64,000 nt of DNA from NCBI GenBank assembly GCA_050949825.1, contig JBMNGL010000003.1, forward strand, positions 1-64,000. The letters run 5' to 3'. Origin of the DNA: DTU019 sp050949825. GTDB taxonomy: Bacteria > Bacillota > Syntrophomonadia > Syntrophomonadales > Syntrophomonadaceae. Below are positions 15,805-24,681 of the stretch, piece by piece; position 1 is the first letter of the stretch, and every line of letters begins with the position of its first letter. The position numbers and the translations under genes are program-made. The notes under the pieces were generated by a model, which ran no database searches, was not told the DNA's origin, and saw only the letters and a list, made by a program, of their open reading frames with translations.

Positions 15805-16986
15805 CTATATAATGCCTTTCTCCTTTAATACCCTGAGCTCCTCCTCACTATAGCCTGCTGCGCCAAGAATTTCTTGATTATGTTCGCCCAACTCAGGAAA
15901 ACATAACTGAACCTGCCCCGGGGAAGCCGACAATTTTATAGGAAGGCCGGTTACAGCAATATCCAGGCCTGATCCCCTGACATTACCAACCTGGTGAATC
16001 ATGTCCCGGGCCTTAACCTGTGGGTAATGGATCATCTCATCCAGGTTTAAAACCGGCGTAAAACAGATATCCAGTCCAGCAAAGGCCTTTTCCCAGTCGG
16101 CGCGGTCCTTTAACCGTATCACCCGGCTAATCTCTGCTTTCATCTCGGCCTGAAAACTGGGGTTCCATTGTTCAGGTATAAACCGGGGAAGCTTAAGCCG
16201 GCTGCAAAATACGGCCCAAAAACGTTCTTCCACTGCCGCCAGGCTCATATATTCATCATCTTTACACTGATAAACATTGTAGCAAGCGTATCCGCCCGAT
16301 AAGAATTCCTCCCCCAACACCGGCAGGCGCCCCAGAGCGGACCATTCCCCCAATGCATAAGCCAACAGGGTAATGGTTCCGTCCATAATAGAAACATCGC
16401 AAAACTGACCCAGGCCAGTATTCTGTCGGTGCATTAAAGCCATTAAAATGGCTATAACGGCATGGTGTGTGCCCCCGCTTATGCCGGCAATCTGCACCCC
16501 CGGCATGACAGGTTGGCCCTGAAGACCACCGGTCAGCTTCATCACCCCGGATAAACCCAGATAATTGATTTCATGCCCGGCACAATGGCTTAAGGGCCCG
16601 GTTTGCCCATAGCTGCTGATGGCACAATAGACCAGGCCGGGATTGATTTCCTTAAGGGCACTGTAATCCAATCCCAGTCGTTTCATCACCCCAGGGCGAA
16701 ATTGTTCCACCACCACATCACTGTCCTTGACCAGTTGGCGAAAAATATCCTGTCCCTGCGGGTGTTTCAAATTAAGGGTCAGACTCTGCTTGTTGCGATT
16801 AACAGTATAGAACAGGGCGCTTAAACCTGCCACCATTGGGGTCAAAGAGCGCCCCAGGTCCCCGCCTTGAGGGTCCTCAACCTTGATGACTTCTGCTCCA
16901 TAATCAGCCAGCATTTGCGTGCATAAAGGACCGGGTAAGTATCTGCTCAGATCCAACACCCGGATTCCTGATAATGGTAAAGACAT
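15805..16986 (-). CDS. CaiB/BaiF family (family III) CoA-transferase
   Basis: Moves CoA from an acyl-CoA donor to a carboxylic acid through an aspartyl-acyl intermediate. The 393-residue product opens with GIRVLDLSRYLPGPLCTQML, typical of the family, and contains RPGVMKRLGLDY and GQFCDVSIMDG, where the catalytic Asp is expected. Racemases of the AMACR type share the fold. Start ATG at 16986 has GGAGGAG 5 bases upstream. It lies just upstream of the OYE-type reductase on the same strand. The acid substrate is unknown. Confidence 0.9.
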   Translation of the reverse strand: MSLPLSGIRVLDLSRYLPGPLCTQMLADYGAEVIKVEDPQGGDLGRSLTPMVAGLSALFYTVNRNKQSLTLNLKHPQGQDIFRQLVKDSDVVVEQFRPGVMKRLGLDYSALKEINPGLVYCAISSYGQTGPLSHCAGHEINYLGLSGVMKLTGGLQGQPVMPGVQIAGISGGTHHAVIAILMALMHRQNTGLGQFCDVSIMDGTITLLAYALGEWSALGRLPVLGEEFLSGGYACYNVYQCKDDEYMSLAAVEERFWAVFCSRLKLPRFIPEQWNPSFQAEMKAEISRVIRLKDRADWEKAFAGLDICFTPVLNLDEMIHYPQVKARDMIHQVGNVRGSGLDIAVTGLPIKLSASPGQVQLCFPELGEHNQEILGAAGYSEEELRVLKEKGII

Positions 16987-17062
16987 ATTGCTCCTCCAAA
17001 TCAGCTTCTATTATCTATGCCATATATTATCCCATAAGGCTCTCAATTAAGAAATAACAGAA

Positions 17063-17084
17063 GGGCGAACACATCGGTTCGCCC
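17063..17084 (-). terminator. Hairpin after the secreted repeat protein gene
   Basis: GGGCGAAC/GTTCGCCC with a six-base loop, followed on the minus strand by a modest T-rich stretch. A second stem CCTTGCTG/CAGCAAGG lies at about 17110-17131. Confidence 0.55.
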
Positions 17085-17161
17085 CTGCAGTCATTTTAAT
17101 GGGGGACTTGACCTTGCTGGCATTGTCAGCAAGGAAATCAAAGTTCACAATAAACCGGGCA

Positions 17162-18793
17162 TTATTTTACGGTCACGGTGATGTTGCGTTCACCTGCCAG
17201 TGCCCCGTCCCAGGAGGTAACCCGGATTTTATATACCCCTGGCAGCACTTCGCCGGTGTTCCAAAAGTATTGAAAATTGGCGCCGCCGCAGCGCATTTTT
17301 TTGACGCCATTGATATATAAACCCATAGCCTCCACGAGTACATCGTCAGTCGAAGTAGCAGCTATTTCTACCGTCTGCCCGCGGGTAATCACCATGCCGG
17401 CCACCGGACTGCTAATCAACACAACCGGTGCCTGTCCTATCACTCCAGGCGCCGGCGTTACCGGTGCGGGTGCCGGTGTGACCGTCCCGCTGGTATTAAA
17501 GGTGATGGGGGTACTGAAAGCCACCCCGGCGCTGCTGATGGCGTAGGATTTGACAGAATAGGTGCCGCTGGTTAATCCGCCCAGGATATATTGATAAGGC
17601 ATATTCACACCGATGCTGCCAAAAAAGCGTACCTGTCTTTCTGTTCCGCCGCTGGGGCTATAATAGAAGCCATACTCAGTAATGGTGCCCCCGCTTTTCT
17701 CGACAACGCCTTGCAGGGTTGCCCCTCCAGCTCTGATATCATTCACCTTAACGCCCAGGGTGGGAAGTGTGCCGCTGGTGGCAGACCCAACCCTTATGGT
17801 ATCTCCATATGAGGTGCCGGAAGAGTTGCGCGCGTAAGCCTTCACATAATAGGTTTTGCCCGCTTCCAGATTATCCAATTCATAGCTGAAGGTGCGGTCA
17901 ACTTCAATGCGGGAGCCGACCTCCACTTTGTTGCGGGTATCCTTGTCGGTTCCCCAATAGAATCCATATTCGCGGATACTGGAATCCCCTGTATCATCTA
18001 CGATGCCATAGAAAATAGCATAGTTGTAACCCAATTTGGGGGTTTTGGTGGTTACCTCAGGGCGATCACTATATCTTCCGCTGCTGCCATATTCATCCGT
18101 AGTAAAGCTCTTTACACTACCGTAAGCGGTTCCCCTGGAGTTTTTGGCATAGGCCTTGTAATAATACCTGGTATCTTCATCAATGTCTTCGAGCTCATAG
18201 TCAAAGTCATCGCCTTCATCAATATCATAGCCAACCCGAAGTTTTTTGGTCACCGCACTCTGGCTGGTGCCATAATAAAATCCATATTCGGTTATATCAT
18301 AGCCGCCGTCGTCGTCAATGCTGCCGTAGAGGGTAGCATAGTCGTAGCCCACCCTGGCGCTGTCAGTGCTCACTTCAGGGAGGCCCCGCCCCCCGCTCCG
18401 ACTGGTGGTAAACTCACGCGTCGTGCTGTAACCAATAAGACCAGCCCTGTTCTTGGCATAGGCCTGGAAATAATAAGTAGTGTTGCTATCCAGATCATAC
18501 ATATCAAGTTCAAGCTCGAAATCAACACCTTCGCGGATCTCATATCCTACCCGTTTCTTGCTCATGCGGTTTTCATCGGAGCCGTAATAGAAACCGTATT
18601 CAGTAATATAATCATCGCCATCGAAGTCAACATAGCCTTCCAGGAGCACATAATCATCCTGCACATATGCACTGTAACTCTTTACGGTTGGTTTGCTGGC
18701 CGCCATGGCTGAGCCTGCCGAAAATAGAAATATCCATGAAATAAAGGCAATTGCTGTGATCGCTGCCATACCTACCCTGGTGCCCTTCCGCAT
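17162..18793 (-). CDS. Secreted protein with tandem fibronectin-III-like repeats
   Basis: A 543-residue exported protein. A signal peptide (basic start, hydrophobic core, AMAAS cleavage area near residue 33) is followed by about four tandem repeats of some 95 residues. Each shows EYGFYYG or a close variant, a VGY-type strand and a closing TYYxKAYAxN pattern typical of fibronectin type III folds. A Pro/Ala/Thr linker (about 435-455) and a C-terminal Ig-like domain (SSPVAGMVITRGQTVEIAA) complete it. No sortase or transmembrane anchor is seen at the C-terminus, so release or noncovalent wall binding is likely. Function is probably adhesive; that is inference. Confidence 0.82.
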   Translation of the reverse strand: MRKGTRVGMAAITAIAFISWIFLFSAGSAMAASKPTVKSYSAYVQDDYVLLEGYVDFDGDDYITEYGFYYGSDENRMSKKRVGYEIREGVDFELELDMYDLDSNTTYYFQAYAKNRAGLIGYSTTREFTTSRSGGRGLPEVSTDSARVGYDYATLYGSIDDDGGYDITEYGFYYGTSQSAVTKKLRVGYDIDEGDDFDYELEDIDEDTRYYYKAYAKNSRGTAYGSVKSFTTDEYGSSGRYSDRPEVTTKTPKLGYNYAIFYGIVDDTGDSSIREYGFYWGTDKDTRNKVEVGSRIEVDRTFSYELDNLEAGKTYYVKAYARNSSGTSYGDTIRVGSATSGTLPTLGVKVNDIRAGGATLQGVVEKSGGTITEYGFYYSPSGGTERQVRFFGSIGVNMPYQYILGGLTSGTYSVKSYAISSAGVAFSTPITFNTSGTVTPAPAPVTPAPGVIGQAPVVLISSPVAGMVITRGQTVEIAATSTDDVLVEAMGLYINGVKKMRCGGANFQYFWNTGEVLPGVYKIRVTSWDGALAGERNITVTVK

Positions 18794-19309
18794 TCTTTCT
18801 CATCCTCCATTTCTCCATTATTTTTATAAAACCGTCAGTTTCCTGGCAACCCGTTTACTTGACGGGTATTTTCACAATTATACATTGATGGTATATTTGT
18901 GGCAATCTGGATAAGATCGGTTCAAAGCCCTTCAAGTACGCCTCCTTTCACTTTTCAGCCTGTTCTGCATATTATTGTATATACGTTTATACGCTCCCGT
19001 TCACTGACTCTTACAGGCGCCGGACAAATAGGCGAGAAATTAGAAGCAAGAACATTCAGGCTGTGTGGCAATTATTAGGATCGTCTGTTGTTCCAAAGTG
19101 GCTGACGGCAAGTAAATATTGGGCTAAATGGGCTTTGTTCCCCGCTGCCATATATTGACGTTCACGACCAGAGCTTTCAAAAAGCACCAAACTGTCCCCC
19201 TGCCTGGCGATCTTTTTCCTTCAGGCTGTTGTTATCAAAACGGTTTATAGGGAAAAAGGCCCTGGAATATGATCCAGGGCCTTTTTTAGCGTTATTGCGT
19301 CGGGTGCGC
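18794..19309. other. Long 5' leader/intergenic region of the repeat-protein gene
   Basis: About 500 bases without a credible gene. Near the gene start on the minus strand, CCCGT/ACGGG (18850-18854 with 18862-18866) and CCGTCA/TGACGG (18832-18837 with 18860-18865) are mutually exclusive stems, so a switching leader is possible. The gctB terminator lies at 19253-19286. Nothing else stands out. Confidence 0.4.
19253..19286 (-). terminator. Strong terminator after gctB
   Basis: Perfect 14-bp stem AAAAAGGCCCTGGA/TCCAGGGCCTTTTT with a six-base loop and T-runs on both strands, 24 bases past the gctB stop. Confidence 0.88.
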
Positions 19310-20122
19310 TTAGGGAAGGAAAATGCCTTCCGGGTCAACGATCTTATAGAGGATTTCCAGCTGTTTGTAAGTAGGTGGCTTGGTTTCTCCACTGCACCTG
19401 GAAACATTCAGATCGAAGTCCACATTCTCCTTGACCTGCTCCACACTGAAGCCGGGATGAACGGTATCCAGATACATTAAGCCGCTTTCGTCGAATCTGA
19501 ATATGGCCATGTCGGTAATACAGGCAGTCGGTCCACCATAGAAGTATTTGCCGTACACTTCTTGTTTGGGCACATACTCGCCGCTGGGCCACTTTTTGAC
19601 TCTCCACCCGGGGGAGGTCACATATTCCAGTTGCTCGGTGAAGCGGCGTTTTTCCTGCACCATAATGAAAACGGTTTTTCTGGCGAAGGAGTTAATGTCC
19701 GCATTGCCACCGCTACCGGTGAATCTAACCTTGGGATTGGCATGGGTGCCAACGTAAGTGGTGTTAAGATTGCCGTATTTGTCAATCTCGGCACCGCCCA
19801 GGAAGCCTAGATCCACATAGCCGGCATGAAGCTGGCCGTAAAAGGTTTCAAACAATCCGCCTGCTTTAGCAGCCTGGTAAGCACAACGGGCATCGCCGAC
19901 GGAAGTAGGCAGATCAATCGGTCTGCCGTCAATACTGCCAGCTTCGTAGATGCATGCGGCATTGGGGGCTTGTTCATTCTGGGCCAGGGCGATGGCTAGC
20001 ATGGGCAGACCGGTGCCCGCAAATACCACGTCGCCATCCTGAACTTCTCTGGCAGCAGCAGCGGCCAGCAAGTCAATTGGCTTAAACTCTCCAACTTTTG
20101 CGTACTCATTGCTTGCAGTCAT
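19310..20122 (-). CDS. Family I CoA-transferase, subunit B (GctB/IpdB type)
   Basis: Beta subunit of a two-subunit CoA-transferase of the glutaconate CoA-transferase type. The 270-residue product contains VVFAGTGLPMLAIALAQ, the motif CIYEAGSIDG holding the expected catalytic Glu, and DLGFLGGAEIDKYGNLNTT. The start ATG directly follows the subunit A stop (TAGATG), so the two are translationally coupled. A terminator follows. The acid substrate is not known; glutaconate, short-chain acids and IpdAB-type ring-cleavage substrates are all possible. Confidence 0.88.
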   Translation of the reverse strand: MTASNEYAKVGEFKPIDLLAAAAAREVQDGDVVFAGTGLPMLAIALAQNEQAPNAACIYEAGSIDGRPIDLPTSVGDARCAYQAAKAGGLFETFYGQLHAGYVDLGFLGGAEIDKYGNLNTTYVGTHANPKVRFTGSGGNADINSFARKTVFIMVQEKRRFTEQLEYVTSPGWRVKKWPSGEYVPKQEVYGKYFYGGPTACITDMAIFRFDESGLMYLDTVHPGFSVEQVKENVDFDLNVSRCSGETKPPTYKQLEILYKIVDPEGIFLP

Positions 20123-21100
20123 CTATCTCGTCCCCCTTTTCACCCTGCTGGAATAGCCTGTTGCCTGACTGGCTCTTAAGGTTTCCAGGCGTTTCACACC
20201 GAGCTTTTCGAGGTATTCCCAATGGTCTTTTACCCCATAAATCCACTCTTCAGCGAATTTATCAAAGCCATCCTGTTTCTTGGTGTTGACATTAAAACTT
20301 CTGAGGAAGTCAGCATCGGTATCATAGTAGAACTGAGATCCAGTGGGATGGGCTGCCCAGGGGCATACCACCACGTAGTCAATTTCATATCCAGTGGCTA
20401 TGTTTGCAGACGGGTCGCGCCGCAGGTATTCATCAGGAACGATTTCTTCAGCAATTACGATAACTTTGTCACAGGCTTTGATGACATCAGAGTCATTGTA
20501 GCTCTGGGCCAGCATGCGAACGGTGCCTTCATCGCCGACCATTGGTGCATAGATCAGCCCCCAGTTCGGTTTCACCGCCGGCATTAAGAGCAATTCACCC
20601 ATATCAAAGAAGGGGTCATTATACATAACATATTTTTCTTTGGGTATCTTGGGATTGGCCCCGGTGCGCAGACCAGCCTTGGCAAAACCATCATAGGCAG
20701 GATTCAAAATGTCGGTGCCCATGGCCAATGCGGTGGGGAAGAAGGGCACATTTACCGCACCCGCCATAATACGACCTACGGCGTGGCCATGGCTGAGGTC
20801 GTCAACAATGACTTCTCCAGCGACCTGTTTTCTGGAAAGGTTAACACCGGTTTTGCCCAGGATTTCCTGGCCCATCCAGCTGCCTTCCCAGAGCTTTACG
20901 GCTCCGCCGCCGACCAATACTTCACTGTGGAAACCGCCCTGTACTTCAAACAGATGCAGATCTTTTTTACCCTGGCGCAGAATCTCATAGCACATGGCTG
21001 TAGGCCGACGCCAGATGGTAAAACCGCTAAATGCTAAGCAATCGCCGTCTTGAATAAGAGCGACCGCTTCTTGCAGAGAAAGTTGGTTTATGGAACCCAT
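20123..21100 (-). CDS. Family I CoA-transferase, subunit A (GctA/IpdA type)
   Basis: Alpha subunit partner of the gene downstream, 325 residues. It has AVALIQDGDCLAFSGFTIWR near the N-terminus and a conserved run ending in MYNDPFFDMGELLLMPAVK, as in GctA-type proteins. The start ATG has GGAGGAG 5 bases upstream. A long structured leader precedes the gene and may regulate it. In an acid-fermenting or syntrophic anaerobe such a transferase would activate a fatty acid using acetyl-CoA or another acyl-CoA. Confidence 0.88.
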   Translation of the reverse strand: MGSINQLSLQEAVALIQDGDCLAFSGFTIWRRPTAMCYEILRQGKKDLHLFEVQGGFHSEVLVGGGAVKLWEGSWMGQEILGKTGVNLSRKQVAGEVIVDDLSHGHAVGRIMAGAVNVPFFPTALAMGTDILNPAYDGFAKAGLRTGANPKIPKEKYVMYNDPFFDMGELLLMPAVKPNWGLIYAPMVGDEGTVRMLAQSYNDSDVIKACDKVIVIAEEIVPDEYLRRDPSANIATGYEIDYVVVCPWAAHPTGSQFYYDTDADFLRSFNVNTKKQDGFDKFAEEWIYGVKDHWEYLEKLGVKRLETLRASQATGYSSRVKRGTR

Positions 21101-21410
21101 TACTCTCCTCCTCCTCTTCTTTCCGACTCTTCAAAAAATTGAACAACAATTGTGATTTCATTGAGGCAGGTCTCCGGGATGGTGCCCGGTCACATGCAAC
21201 CAACTCGGGGACAGAACAAAACTGGGACAAAGGCTGCCGAGTCAGGTCTCACTTGCTATAGCAAGTAAGGCTCGCTCAATTACCGAGCCCGGTTTCAAAC
21301 AGAACCAGAGGTCTTATTCTGTTCTCCTGTCCACCTCCTCTCATGCACATGAAAACCCCGTCTTTGTACACGACGGGGCTCTTCGGCCCTCCTCCAATGA
21401 GGATATGCAA
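21101..21410 (-). promoter_or_regulatory. Structured leader of the CoA-transferase operon, B12-box-like element
   Basis: On the minus strand the leader contains CCCGGAGACCTGCC (21165-21178), which matches the 3' B12 box of cobalamin riboswitches. A CCGGG/CCCGG stem precedes it. Further upstream are stems CTTGCTATAGCAAG and GGCTCG/CGAGCC, and CCCCGTC/GACGGGG (21357-21377). I could not find the other conserved core parts (such as GCCACTG), so a cobalamin riboswitch is only a candidate. Confidence 0.35.
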
Positions 21411-21643
21411 TTAAGTTAGGGATTTGGGAAACACCATATATTCGGAAATGGATAAGACCCGGGTAGAAGACCTTACCCGTAAATTCTTAAAGATACCCTT
21501 GCCAAGAATTTCCGTAATGGGGCCAAAAAAGAAAATACCGGCAATTTTAATGCCGGTGCTCAAAGGCCCTCTTAAATTTCTAATGATGACGGTGCTCAAG
21601 GCCCTCTATAATATGTATATTGCTATATTGCAAAAACAGCTGG

Positions 21644-21835
21644 TTATCCCACGTTGATATCGGATCTAACTGGGATTACTGATCGGTCCTCTTTGGTTGT
21701 TTTTGGCCTGGTTATATGGGCGTGATTGGAAAGACTATTAATAGTGCCACAGCGTGGGCATTTGATTTCCAACTCTAGACATTCCCGATAGCGGCACAAT
21801 AGCTTATTGCATTTCTTGCATCTTAAATCGTTCAT
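21644..21835 (-). CDS. Com-like small zinc-finger protein
   Basis: A 63-residue protein with two Cys-x2-Cys pairs (RCKKCNKLLCR and IKCPRCGTINSL) in the spacing of the phage Mu Com family. In Mu, Com is a zinc-binding translational activator of mom; homologues without mom are common in Firmicutes and of unknown role. AAGGGG lies 12 bases before the ATG, a rather long spacing. No phage gene is adjacent, so this may be a domesticated remnant. Confidence 0.7.
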   Translation of the reverse strand: MNDLRCKKCNKLLCRYRECLELEIKCPRCGTINSLSNHAHITRPKTTKEDRSVIPVRSDINVG

Positions 21836-22085
21836 TAATAATCTCTACCCCTTAACATTTTACAGAAACATTAATAATATCTATGATACTGCACCGTAAA
21901 ATGCACCCTGCATCAGTATATTTTATCATCATTTCCGGGACATAGGCGAGTGTAATTATTAAAAAGGAAAGACATCTGGTATACTTTCCCAATAAATTTC
22001 AAGTGTTTCTGAATGCCGAAAACAAACCTTATTGCCATTATGCAGCAAATGGTGTAATAATGCAACAGGTAGTTATTTGCCACCT

Positions 22086-23258
22086 TTACTCATTATGTAT
22101 AGCGTCGTCCCGTTGCCAGTACGGTCCCAGGCGTTTGCGGGTATCATCCAGAACCGCTTGTAAAAGGGGGATATCCTCTGGCGAAAGGATGCTCTCCCGC
22201 CCCTGCTGCAGGCGATTAATGGTCTCTTCTACCGCAATAACGCGAAAACGAGTTTTGCCGTTTTCCTTATAGGAGTGCGAAAAGGTAGGGGTATAACTTA
22301 TACTGTCAATTTGGGTCTGGTTTGTGCTTAAATCCTTACTGAAAGTAATCTTCAGTACAATACCGCTGTTGCGTTCTTGCCCTTTTTGATGACTTATAAA
22401 GTTGCCCATTCCATAAATAACGAATTTTTGCTGCCCCCCTGCCGGTATGACCTCCATGGTTTGAATAACATGGGGGTGACTGCCCAGAATAACGTCAGCT
22501 CCGGATTCAAGAAAGCGGTGGGCTAACAGCTTTTGTTCAGGAGTGGGTGTACGGGTATACTCCACACCCCAGTGCAGCACCAAAACAACAATATCCACCT
22601 GAGGCCGCAAAACCTTGATATCCGCTACGATTTTATCGGCATCGATAAAATTAACCAGATAAGCATAGCGCTCCGGCACCGGGATCCCGTTGGTGCCATA
22701 GGTGTAAGCCAAATAGCCCACCTTGATGCCGTTGGCCTCCTTGATCAAGGGTTTGCGACTGGCTTCAGCGCTGGCATAGGTCCCCAGGGTATCCAAGCCA
22801 CGGTTTTTCAGGACATCCAGCGTTCGTATGGCCCCGTTAACGCCGCGATCCAGACTGTGATTATTGGCCGTAACAATAATATCAAAACCGGCATATTTAA
22901 AGGCATCCGCCATCTCATCAGGACTATTGAATTGCGGATAACCGGCATAAACCGCCTGCTGTCCTGCCATGGGCGCTTCAAAACAGGTACTTGTAACTTG
23001 TCCTTCTTCCAGATACGGTTTAATATCCTGGAAAAAGTGATTAAAATTATAGGTATTACCCTCCTGCCCGGACCAGATCTGGGTGTTATGCATCAGGCAA
23101 TCCCCAGCGGCAGTAATAGTAAGATGCTGTTTATTATCTGGTACGCTTTGAGGCGGAACCGGAGCCACAACATCCTGACCTTGATGATGATAAAAGCTCC
23201 ATCCGGCCAGCAAAACGGCCAGCACAAGCATGGCATATAGCAGTTTGCGCACCCGCAT
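22086..23258 (-). CDS. CapA/PgsA-like metallophosphoesterase-fold protein
   Basis: A 390-residue membrane-anchored protein. An N-terminal helix (LLYAMLVLAVLLAGWSFY) precedes the CapA-type domain with TAAGDCLMHNTQIWSG, VTANNHSLDRG, LHWGVEYTRTPTPEQKLLA and GSHPHVIQTME, the metal-binding signature of the poly-gamma-glutamate CapA family. Capsule partners capB and capC are not nearby, so a general envelope role is more likely than PGA synthesis. Start ATG at 23258 follows GAGGAAGGGAG. Confidence 0.88.
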   Translation of the reverse strand: MRVRKLLYAMLVLAVLLAGWSFYHHQGQDVVAPVPPQSVPDNKQHLTITAAGDCLMHNTQIWSGQEGNTYNFNHFFQDIKPYLEEGQVTSTCFEAPMAGQQAVYAGYPQFNSPDEMADAFKYAGFDIIVTANNHSLDRGVNGAIRTLDVLKNRGLDTLGTYASAEASRKPLIKEANGIKVGYLAYTYGTNGIPVPERYAYLVNFIDADKIVADIKVLRPQVDIVVLVLHWGVEYTRTPTPEQKLLAHRFLESGADVILGSHPHVIQTMEVIPAGGQQKFVIYGMGNFISHQKGQERNSGIVLKITFSKDLSTNQTQIDSISYTPTFSHSYKENGKTRFRVIAVEETINRLQQGRESILSPEDIPLLQAVLDDTRKRLGPYWQRDDAIHNE

Positions 23259-23306
23259 TCTCCCTTCCTCGTCGCATCCATAAACTAATCATAATAGACC
23301 GTATTC

Positions 23307-23371
23307 TTACATGGGGACGGGGGTGTTGTGACACTTTGGAAAAGTGTCACAACACCCCCGTCCCCATGTAA
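23307..23371. repeat. 31-bp perfect inverted repeat with 3-base loop (REP/MITE-like)
   Basis: Arms 23307-23337 and 23341-23371 pair without a mismatch; the left arm contains ATGGGGACGGGGGTGTTGTG. It shares the GGGGACGGGGGTG core with the repeat at 10822-10889. It ends 5 bases before the stop of the DUF6125-like gene and so would also form a very stable transcript-end hairpin. Confidence 0.9.
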
Positions 23372-23375
23372 CATG

Positions 23376-24128
23376 TTAGGCTTCTTCAGGGATATAGAAA
23401 CGCCAGGCGCAGAACCATTCTTCAGGATGTTTATCCGGCGGGCATCCAATGCATTCGGTTTTCACCCTGGAATCAATGGTCCGGGCAAATGAACTGTATT
23501 CCACCAAACCCGCTGATTTGCAGGGATAATCATCTAATCCCTGACGCTTGCGGGCTGCCTGTACGCGGCAGTTATTCATCTGGAATACTATGCTGTTCGG
23601 TCCTTCGTCAATGATGGACTGCACATTGATACGCGCATACATCCTCAACTGCAGAGCCTGTTTAATGCCTTCCAAACCCGGTTGTTCGGGGAGATTCAAG
23701 AAACGTTTGATAGACCAGGCTTCAAAAGGAGAAAACTTGACCCAACAGGTGTCATTGCAGCGTTTGGCATCATTCATGCCATGGGTGAACTCTACCGCCT
23801 GGAACCAAATCCCATCATTGGCCAGCCAATTTACACCCAGATTGGTCATTAGCTGTAAAAGTTTCTCTCTGGGCATTTCCAACAATGAATTCGGTACCCC
23901 ATTAACCATTTCAAAGCCGAAGAATTTGCCCAGGCGTTTCATCTGGGTATCATAGCTGCGTTTATAAGCAGTATCAAAGACCTTCATAGCCTCTTCGGTG
24001 CCCAGTTGGTATTCGACCTCTTTAAACCAGAAAACATGATGCACCACCGTGCGGTGTATCATGTCTACGACCAGGCGGGCCAAATCCTCCTGCGTGAATT
24101 TGTCTTCCCATTTGTCCACTGTCGCCAT
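23376..24128 (-). CDS. Cys-rich cytosolic protein, DUF6125-like
   Basis: A 250-residue soluble protein of unknown function, which I associate with the DUF6125 family. Conserved-looking blocks are VNWLANDGIWFQAVEFTHG, AKRCNDTCWVKFSPFEAW, the NNCRVQAARKRQGL stretch, YPCKSAGLVEYSSFA and the C-terminal CIGCPPDKHPEEWFCAWRF. The many cysteines, including a Cys-x2-Cys pair, could bind metal or an FeS cluster. Start ATG at 24128 has GAGGAGG 8 bases upstream. It is last in the strand-wise block after the mutase operon, but a terminator separates them. Confidence 0.65.
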   Translation of the reverse strand: MATVDKWEDKFTQEDLARLVVDMIHRTVVHHVFWFKEVEYQLGTEEAMKVFDTAYKRSYDTQMKRLGKFFGFEMVNGVPNSLLEMPREKLLQLMTNLGVNWLANDGIWFQAVEFTHGMNDAKRCNDTCWVKFSPFEAWSIKRFLNLPEQPGLEGIKQALQLRMYARINVQSIIDEGPNSIVFQMNNCRVQAARKRQGLDDYPCKSAGLVEYSSFARTIDSRVKTECIGCPPDKHPEEWFCAWRFYIPEEA

Positions 24129-24370
24129 ATGTTGCTCCTCCTCTCCATGTAGCCACGTTGACATTAATCTGTTCAGCGCAGATCCTCTTTTTGATGGACT
24201 GCATCGTAAGCAGCATACGGCACAACCTGACAGCCTCTAAACCCCATAACAGGCCCGCCACGATGTCAGCATCGGAAACAAAGATCTGCTTTAGGGATGT
24301 ATTCTATTCTCTATTGTAACAAATAATATTCGCTATGACCCTTATTTTTGCCTGCAAAGTAACTAAAATA

Positions 24371-24399
24371 CAACATCCCGTCGCAAGACGGGATAGTTG
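24371..24399 (-). terminator. Terminator at the end of the mutase operon
   Basis: Stem ATCCCGTC-GCAA-GACGGGAT (24375-24394), extended by CAAC/GTTG, followed on the minus strand by a T-rich stretch. Confidence 0.75.
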
Positions 24400-24430
24400 T
24401 AGGAGCAAGATTCAACTATAAAGGCTTAAT

Positions 24431-24628
24431 CTAGTCTTTGGTTCTAACTGTTAACTTTATGCTGCGGCAGCAATCATCGTTTTTCACAATGACATGATCA
24501 GGCCTGTCAATAACGATATAATCACCTTCGGTTTCAATTATGAGATCATCTTTGCTCTCAAATCCTTCTTTGGGAATAAAAAGCTGTCTTCCCAATGGAA
24601 GTAAATAGTCTTCTTTAATAATCGCCAT
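24431..24628 (-). CDS. Small hypothetical protein (65 residues)
   Basis: Predicted soluble, beta-rich acidic protein: LLPLGRQLFIPKEGF, then DYIVIDRPDHVIVKNDD and a Cys-Cys pair before the C-terminus. The ATG at 24628 has GGGGG 9 bases upstream; an in-frame ATG at 24634 is possible. It is the last gene before the operon terminator, 54 bases after the MtnA-like gene. I do not recognise the family. Confidence 0.5.
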   Translation of the reverse strand: MAIIKEDYLLPLGRQLFIPKEGFESKDDLIIETEGDYIVIDRPDHVIVKNDDCCRSIKLTVRTKD

Positions 24629-24681
24629 TATCATTTACCCCCTTTGCGATCAACCATTAAACAATGACAACGGATATAACC

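Noticed and set aside
21165..21330. Firm call of a cobalamin riboswitch
   Set aside because: Only the 3' B12-box-like segment is convincing. The other conserved core elements were not found, so it is listed as a candidate only.
21411..21657. Short frames on both strands (62 codons minus, 77 codons plus) upstream of the CoA-transferase leader
   Set aside because: Weak or TTG starts, no good ribosome-binding sites, and mutual overlap. The minus frame faintly recalls a small membrane-protein family but is too weak to call.
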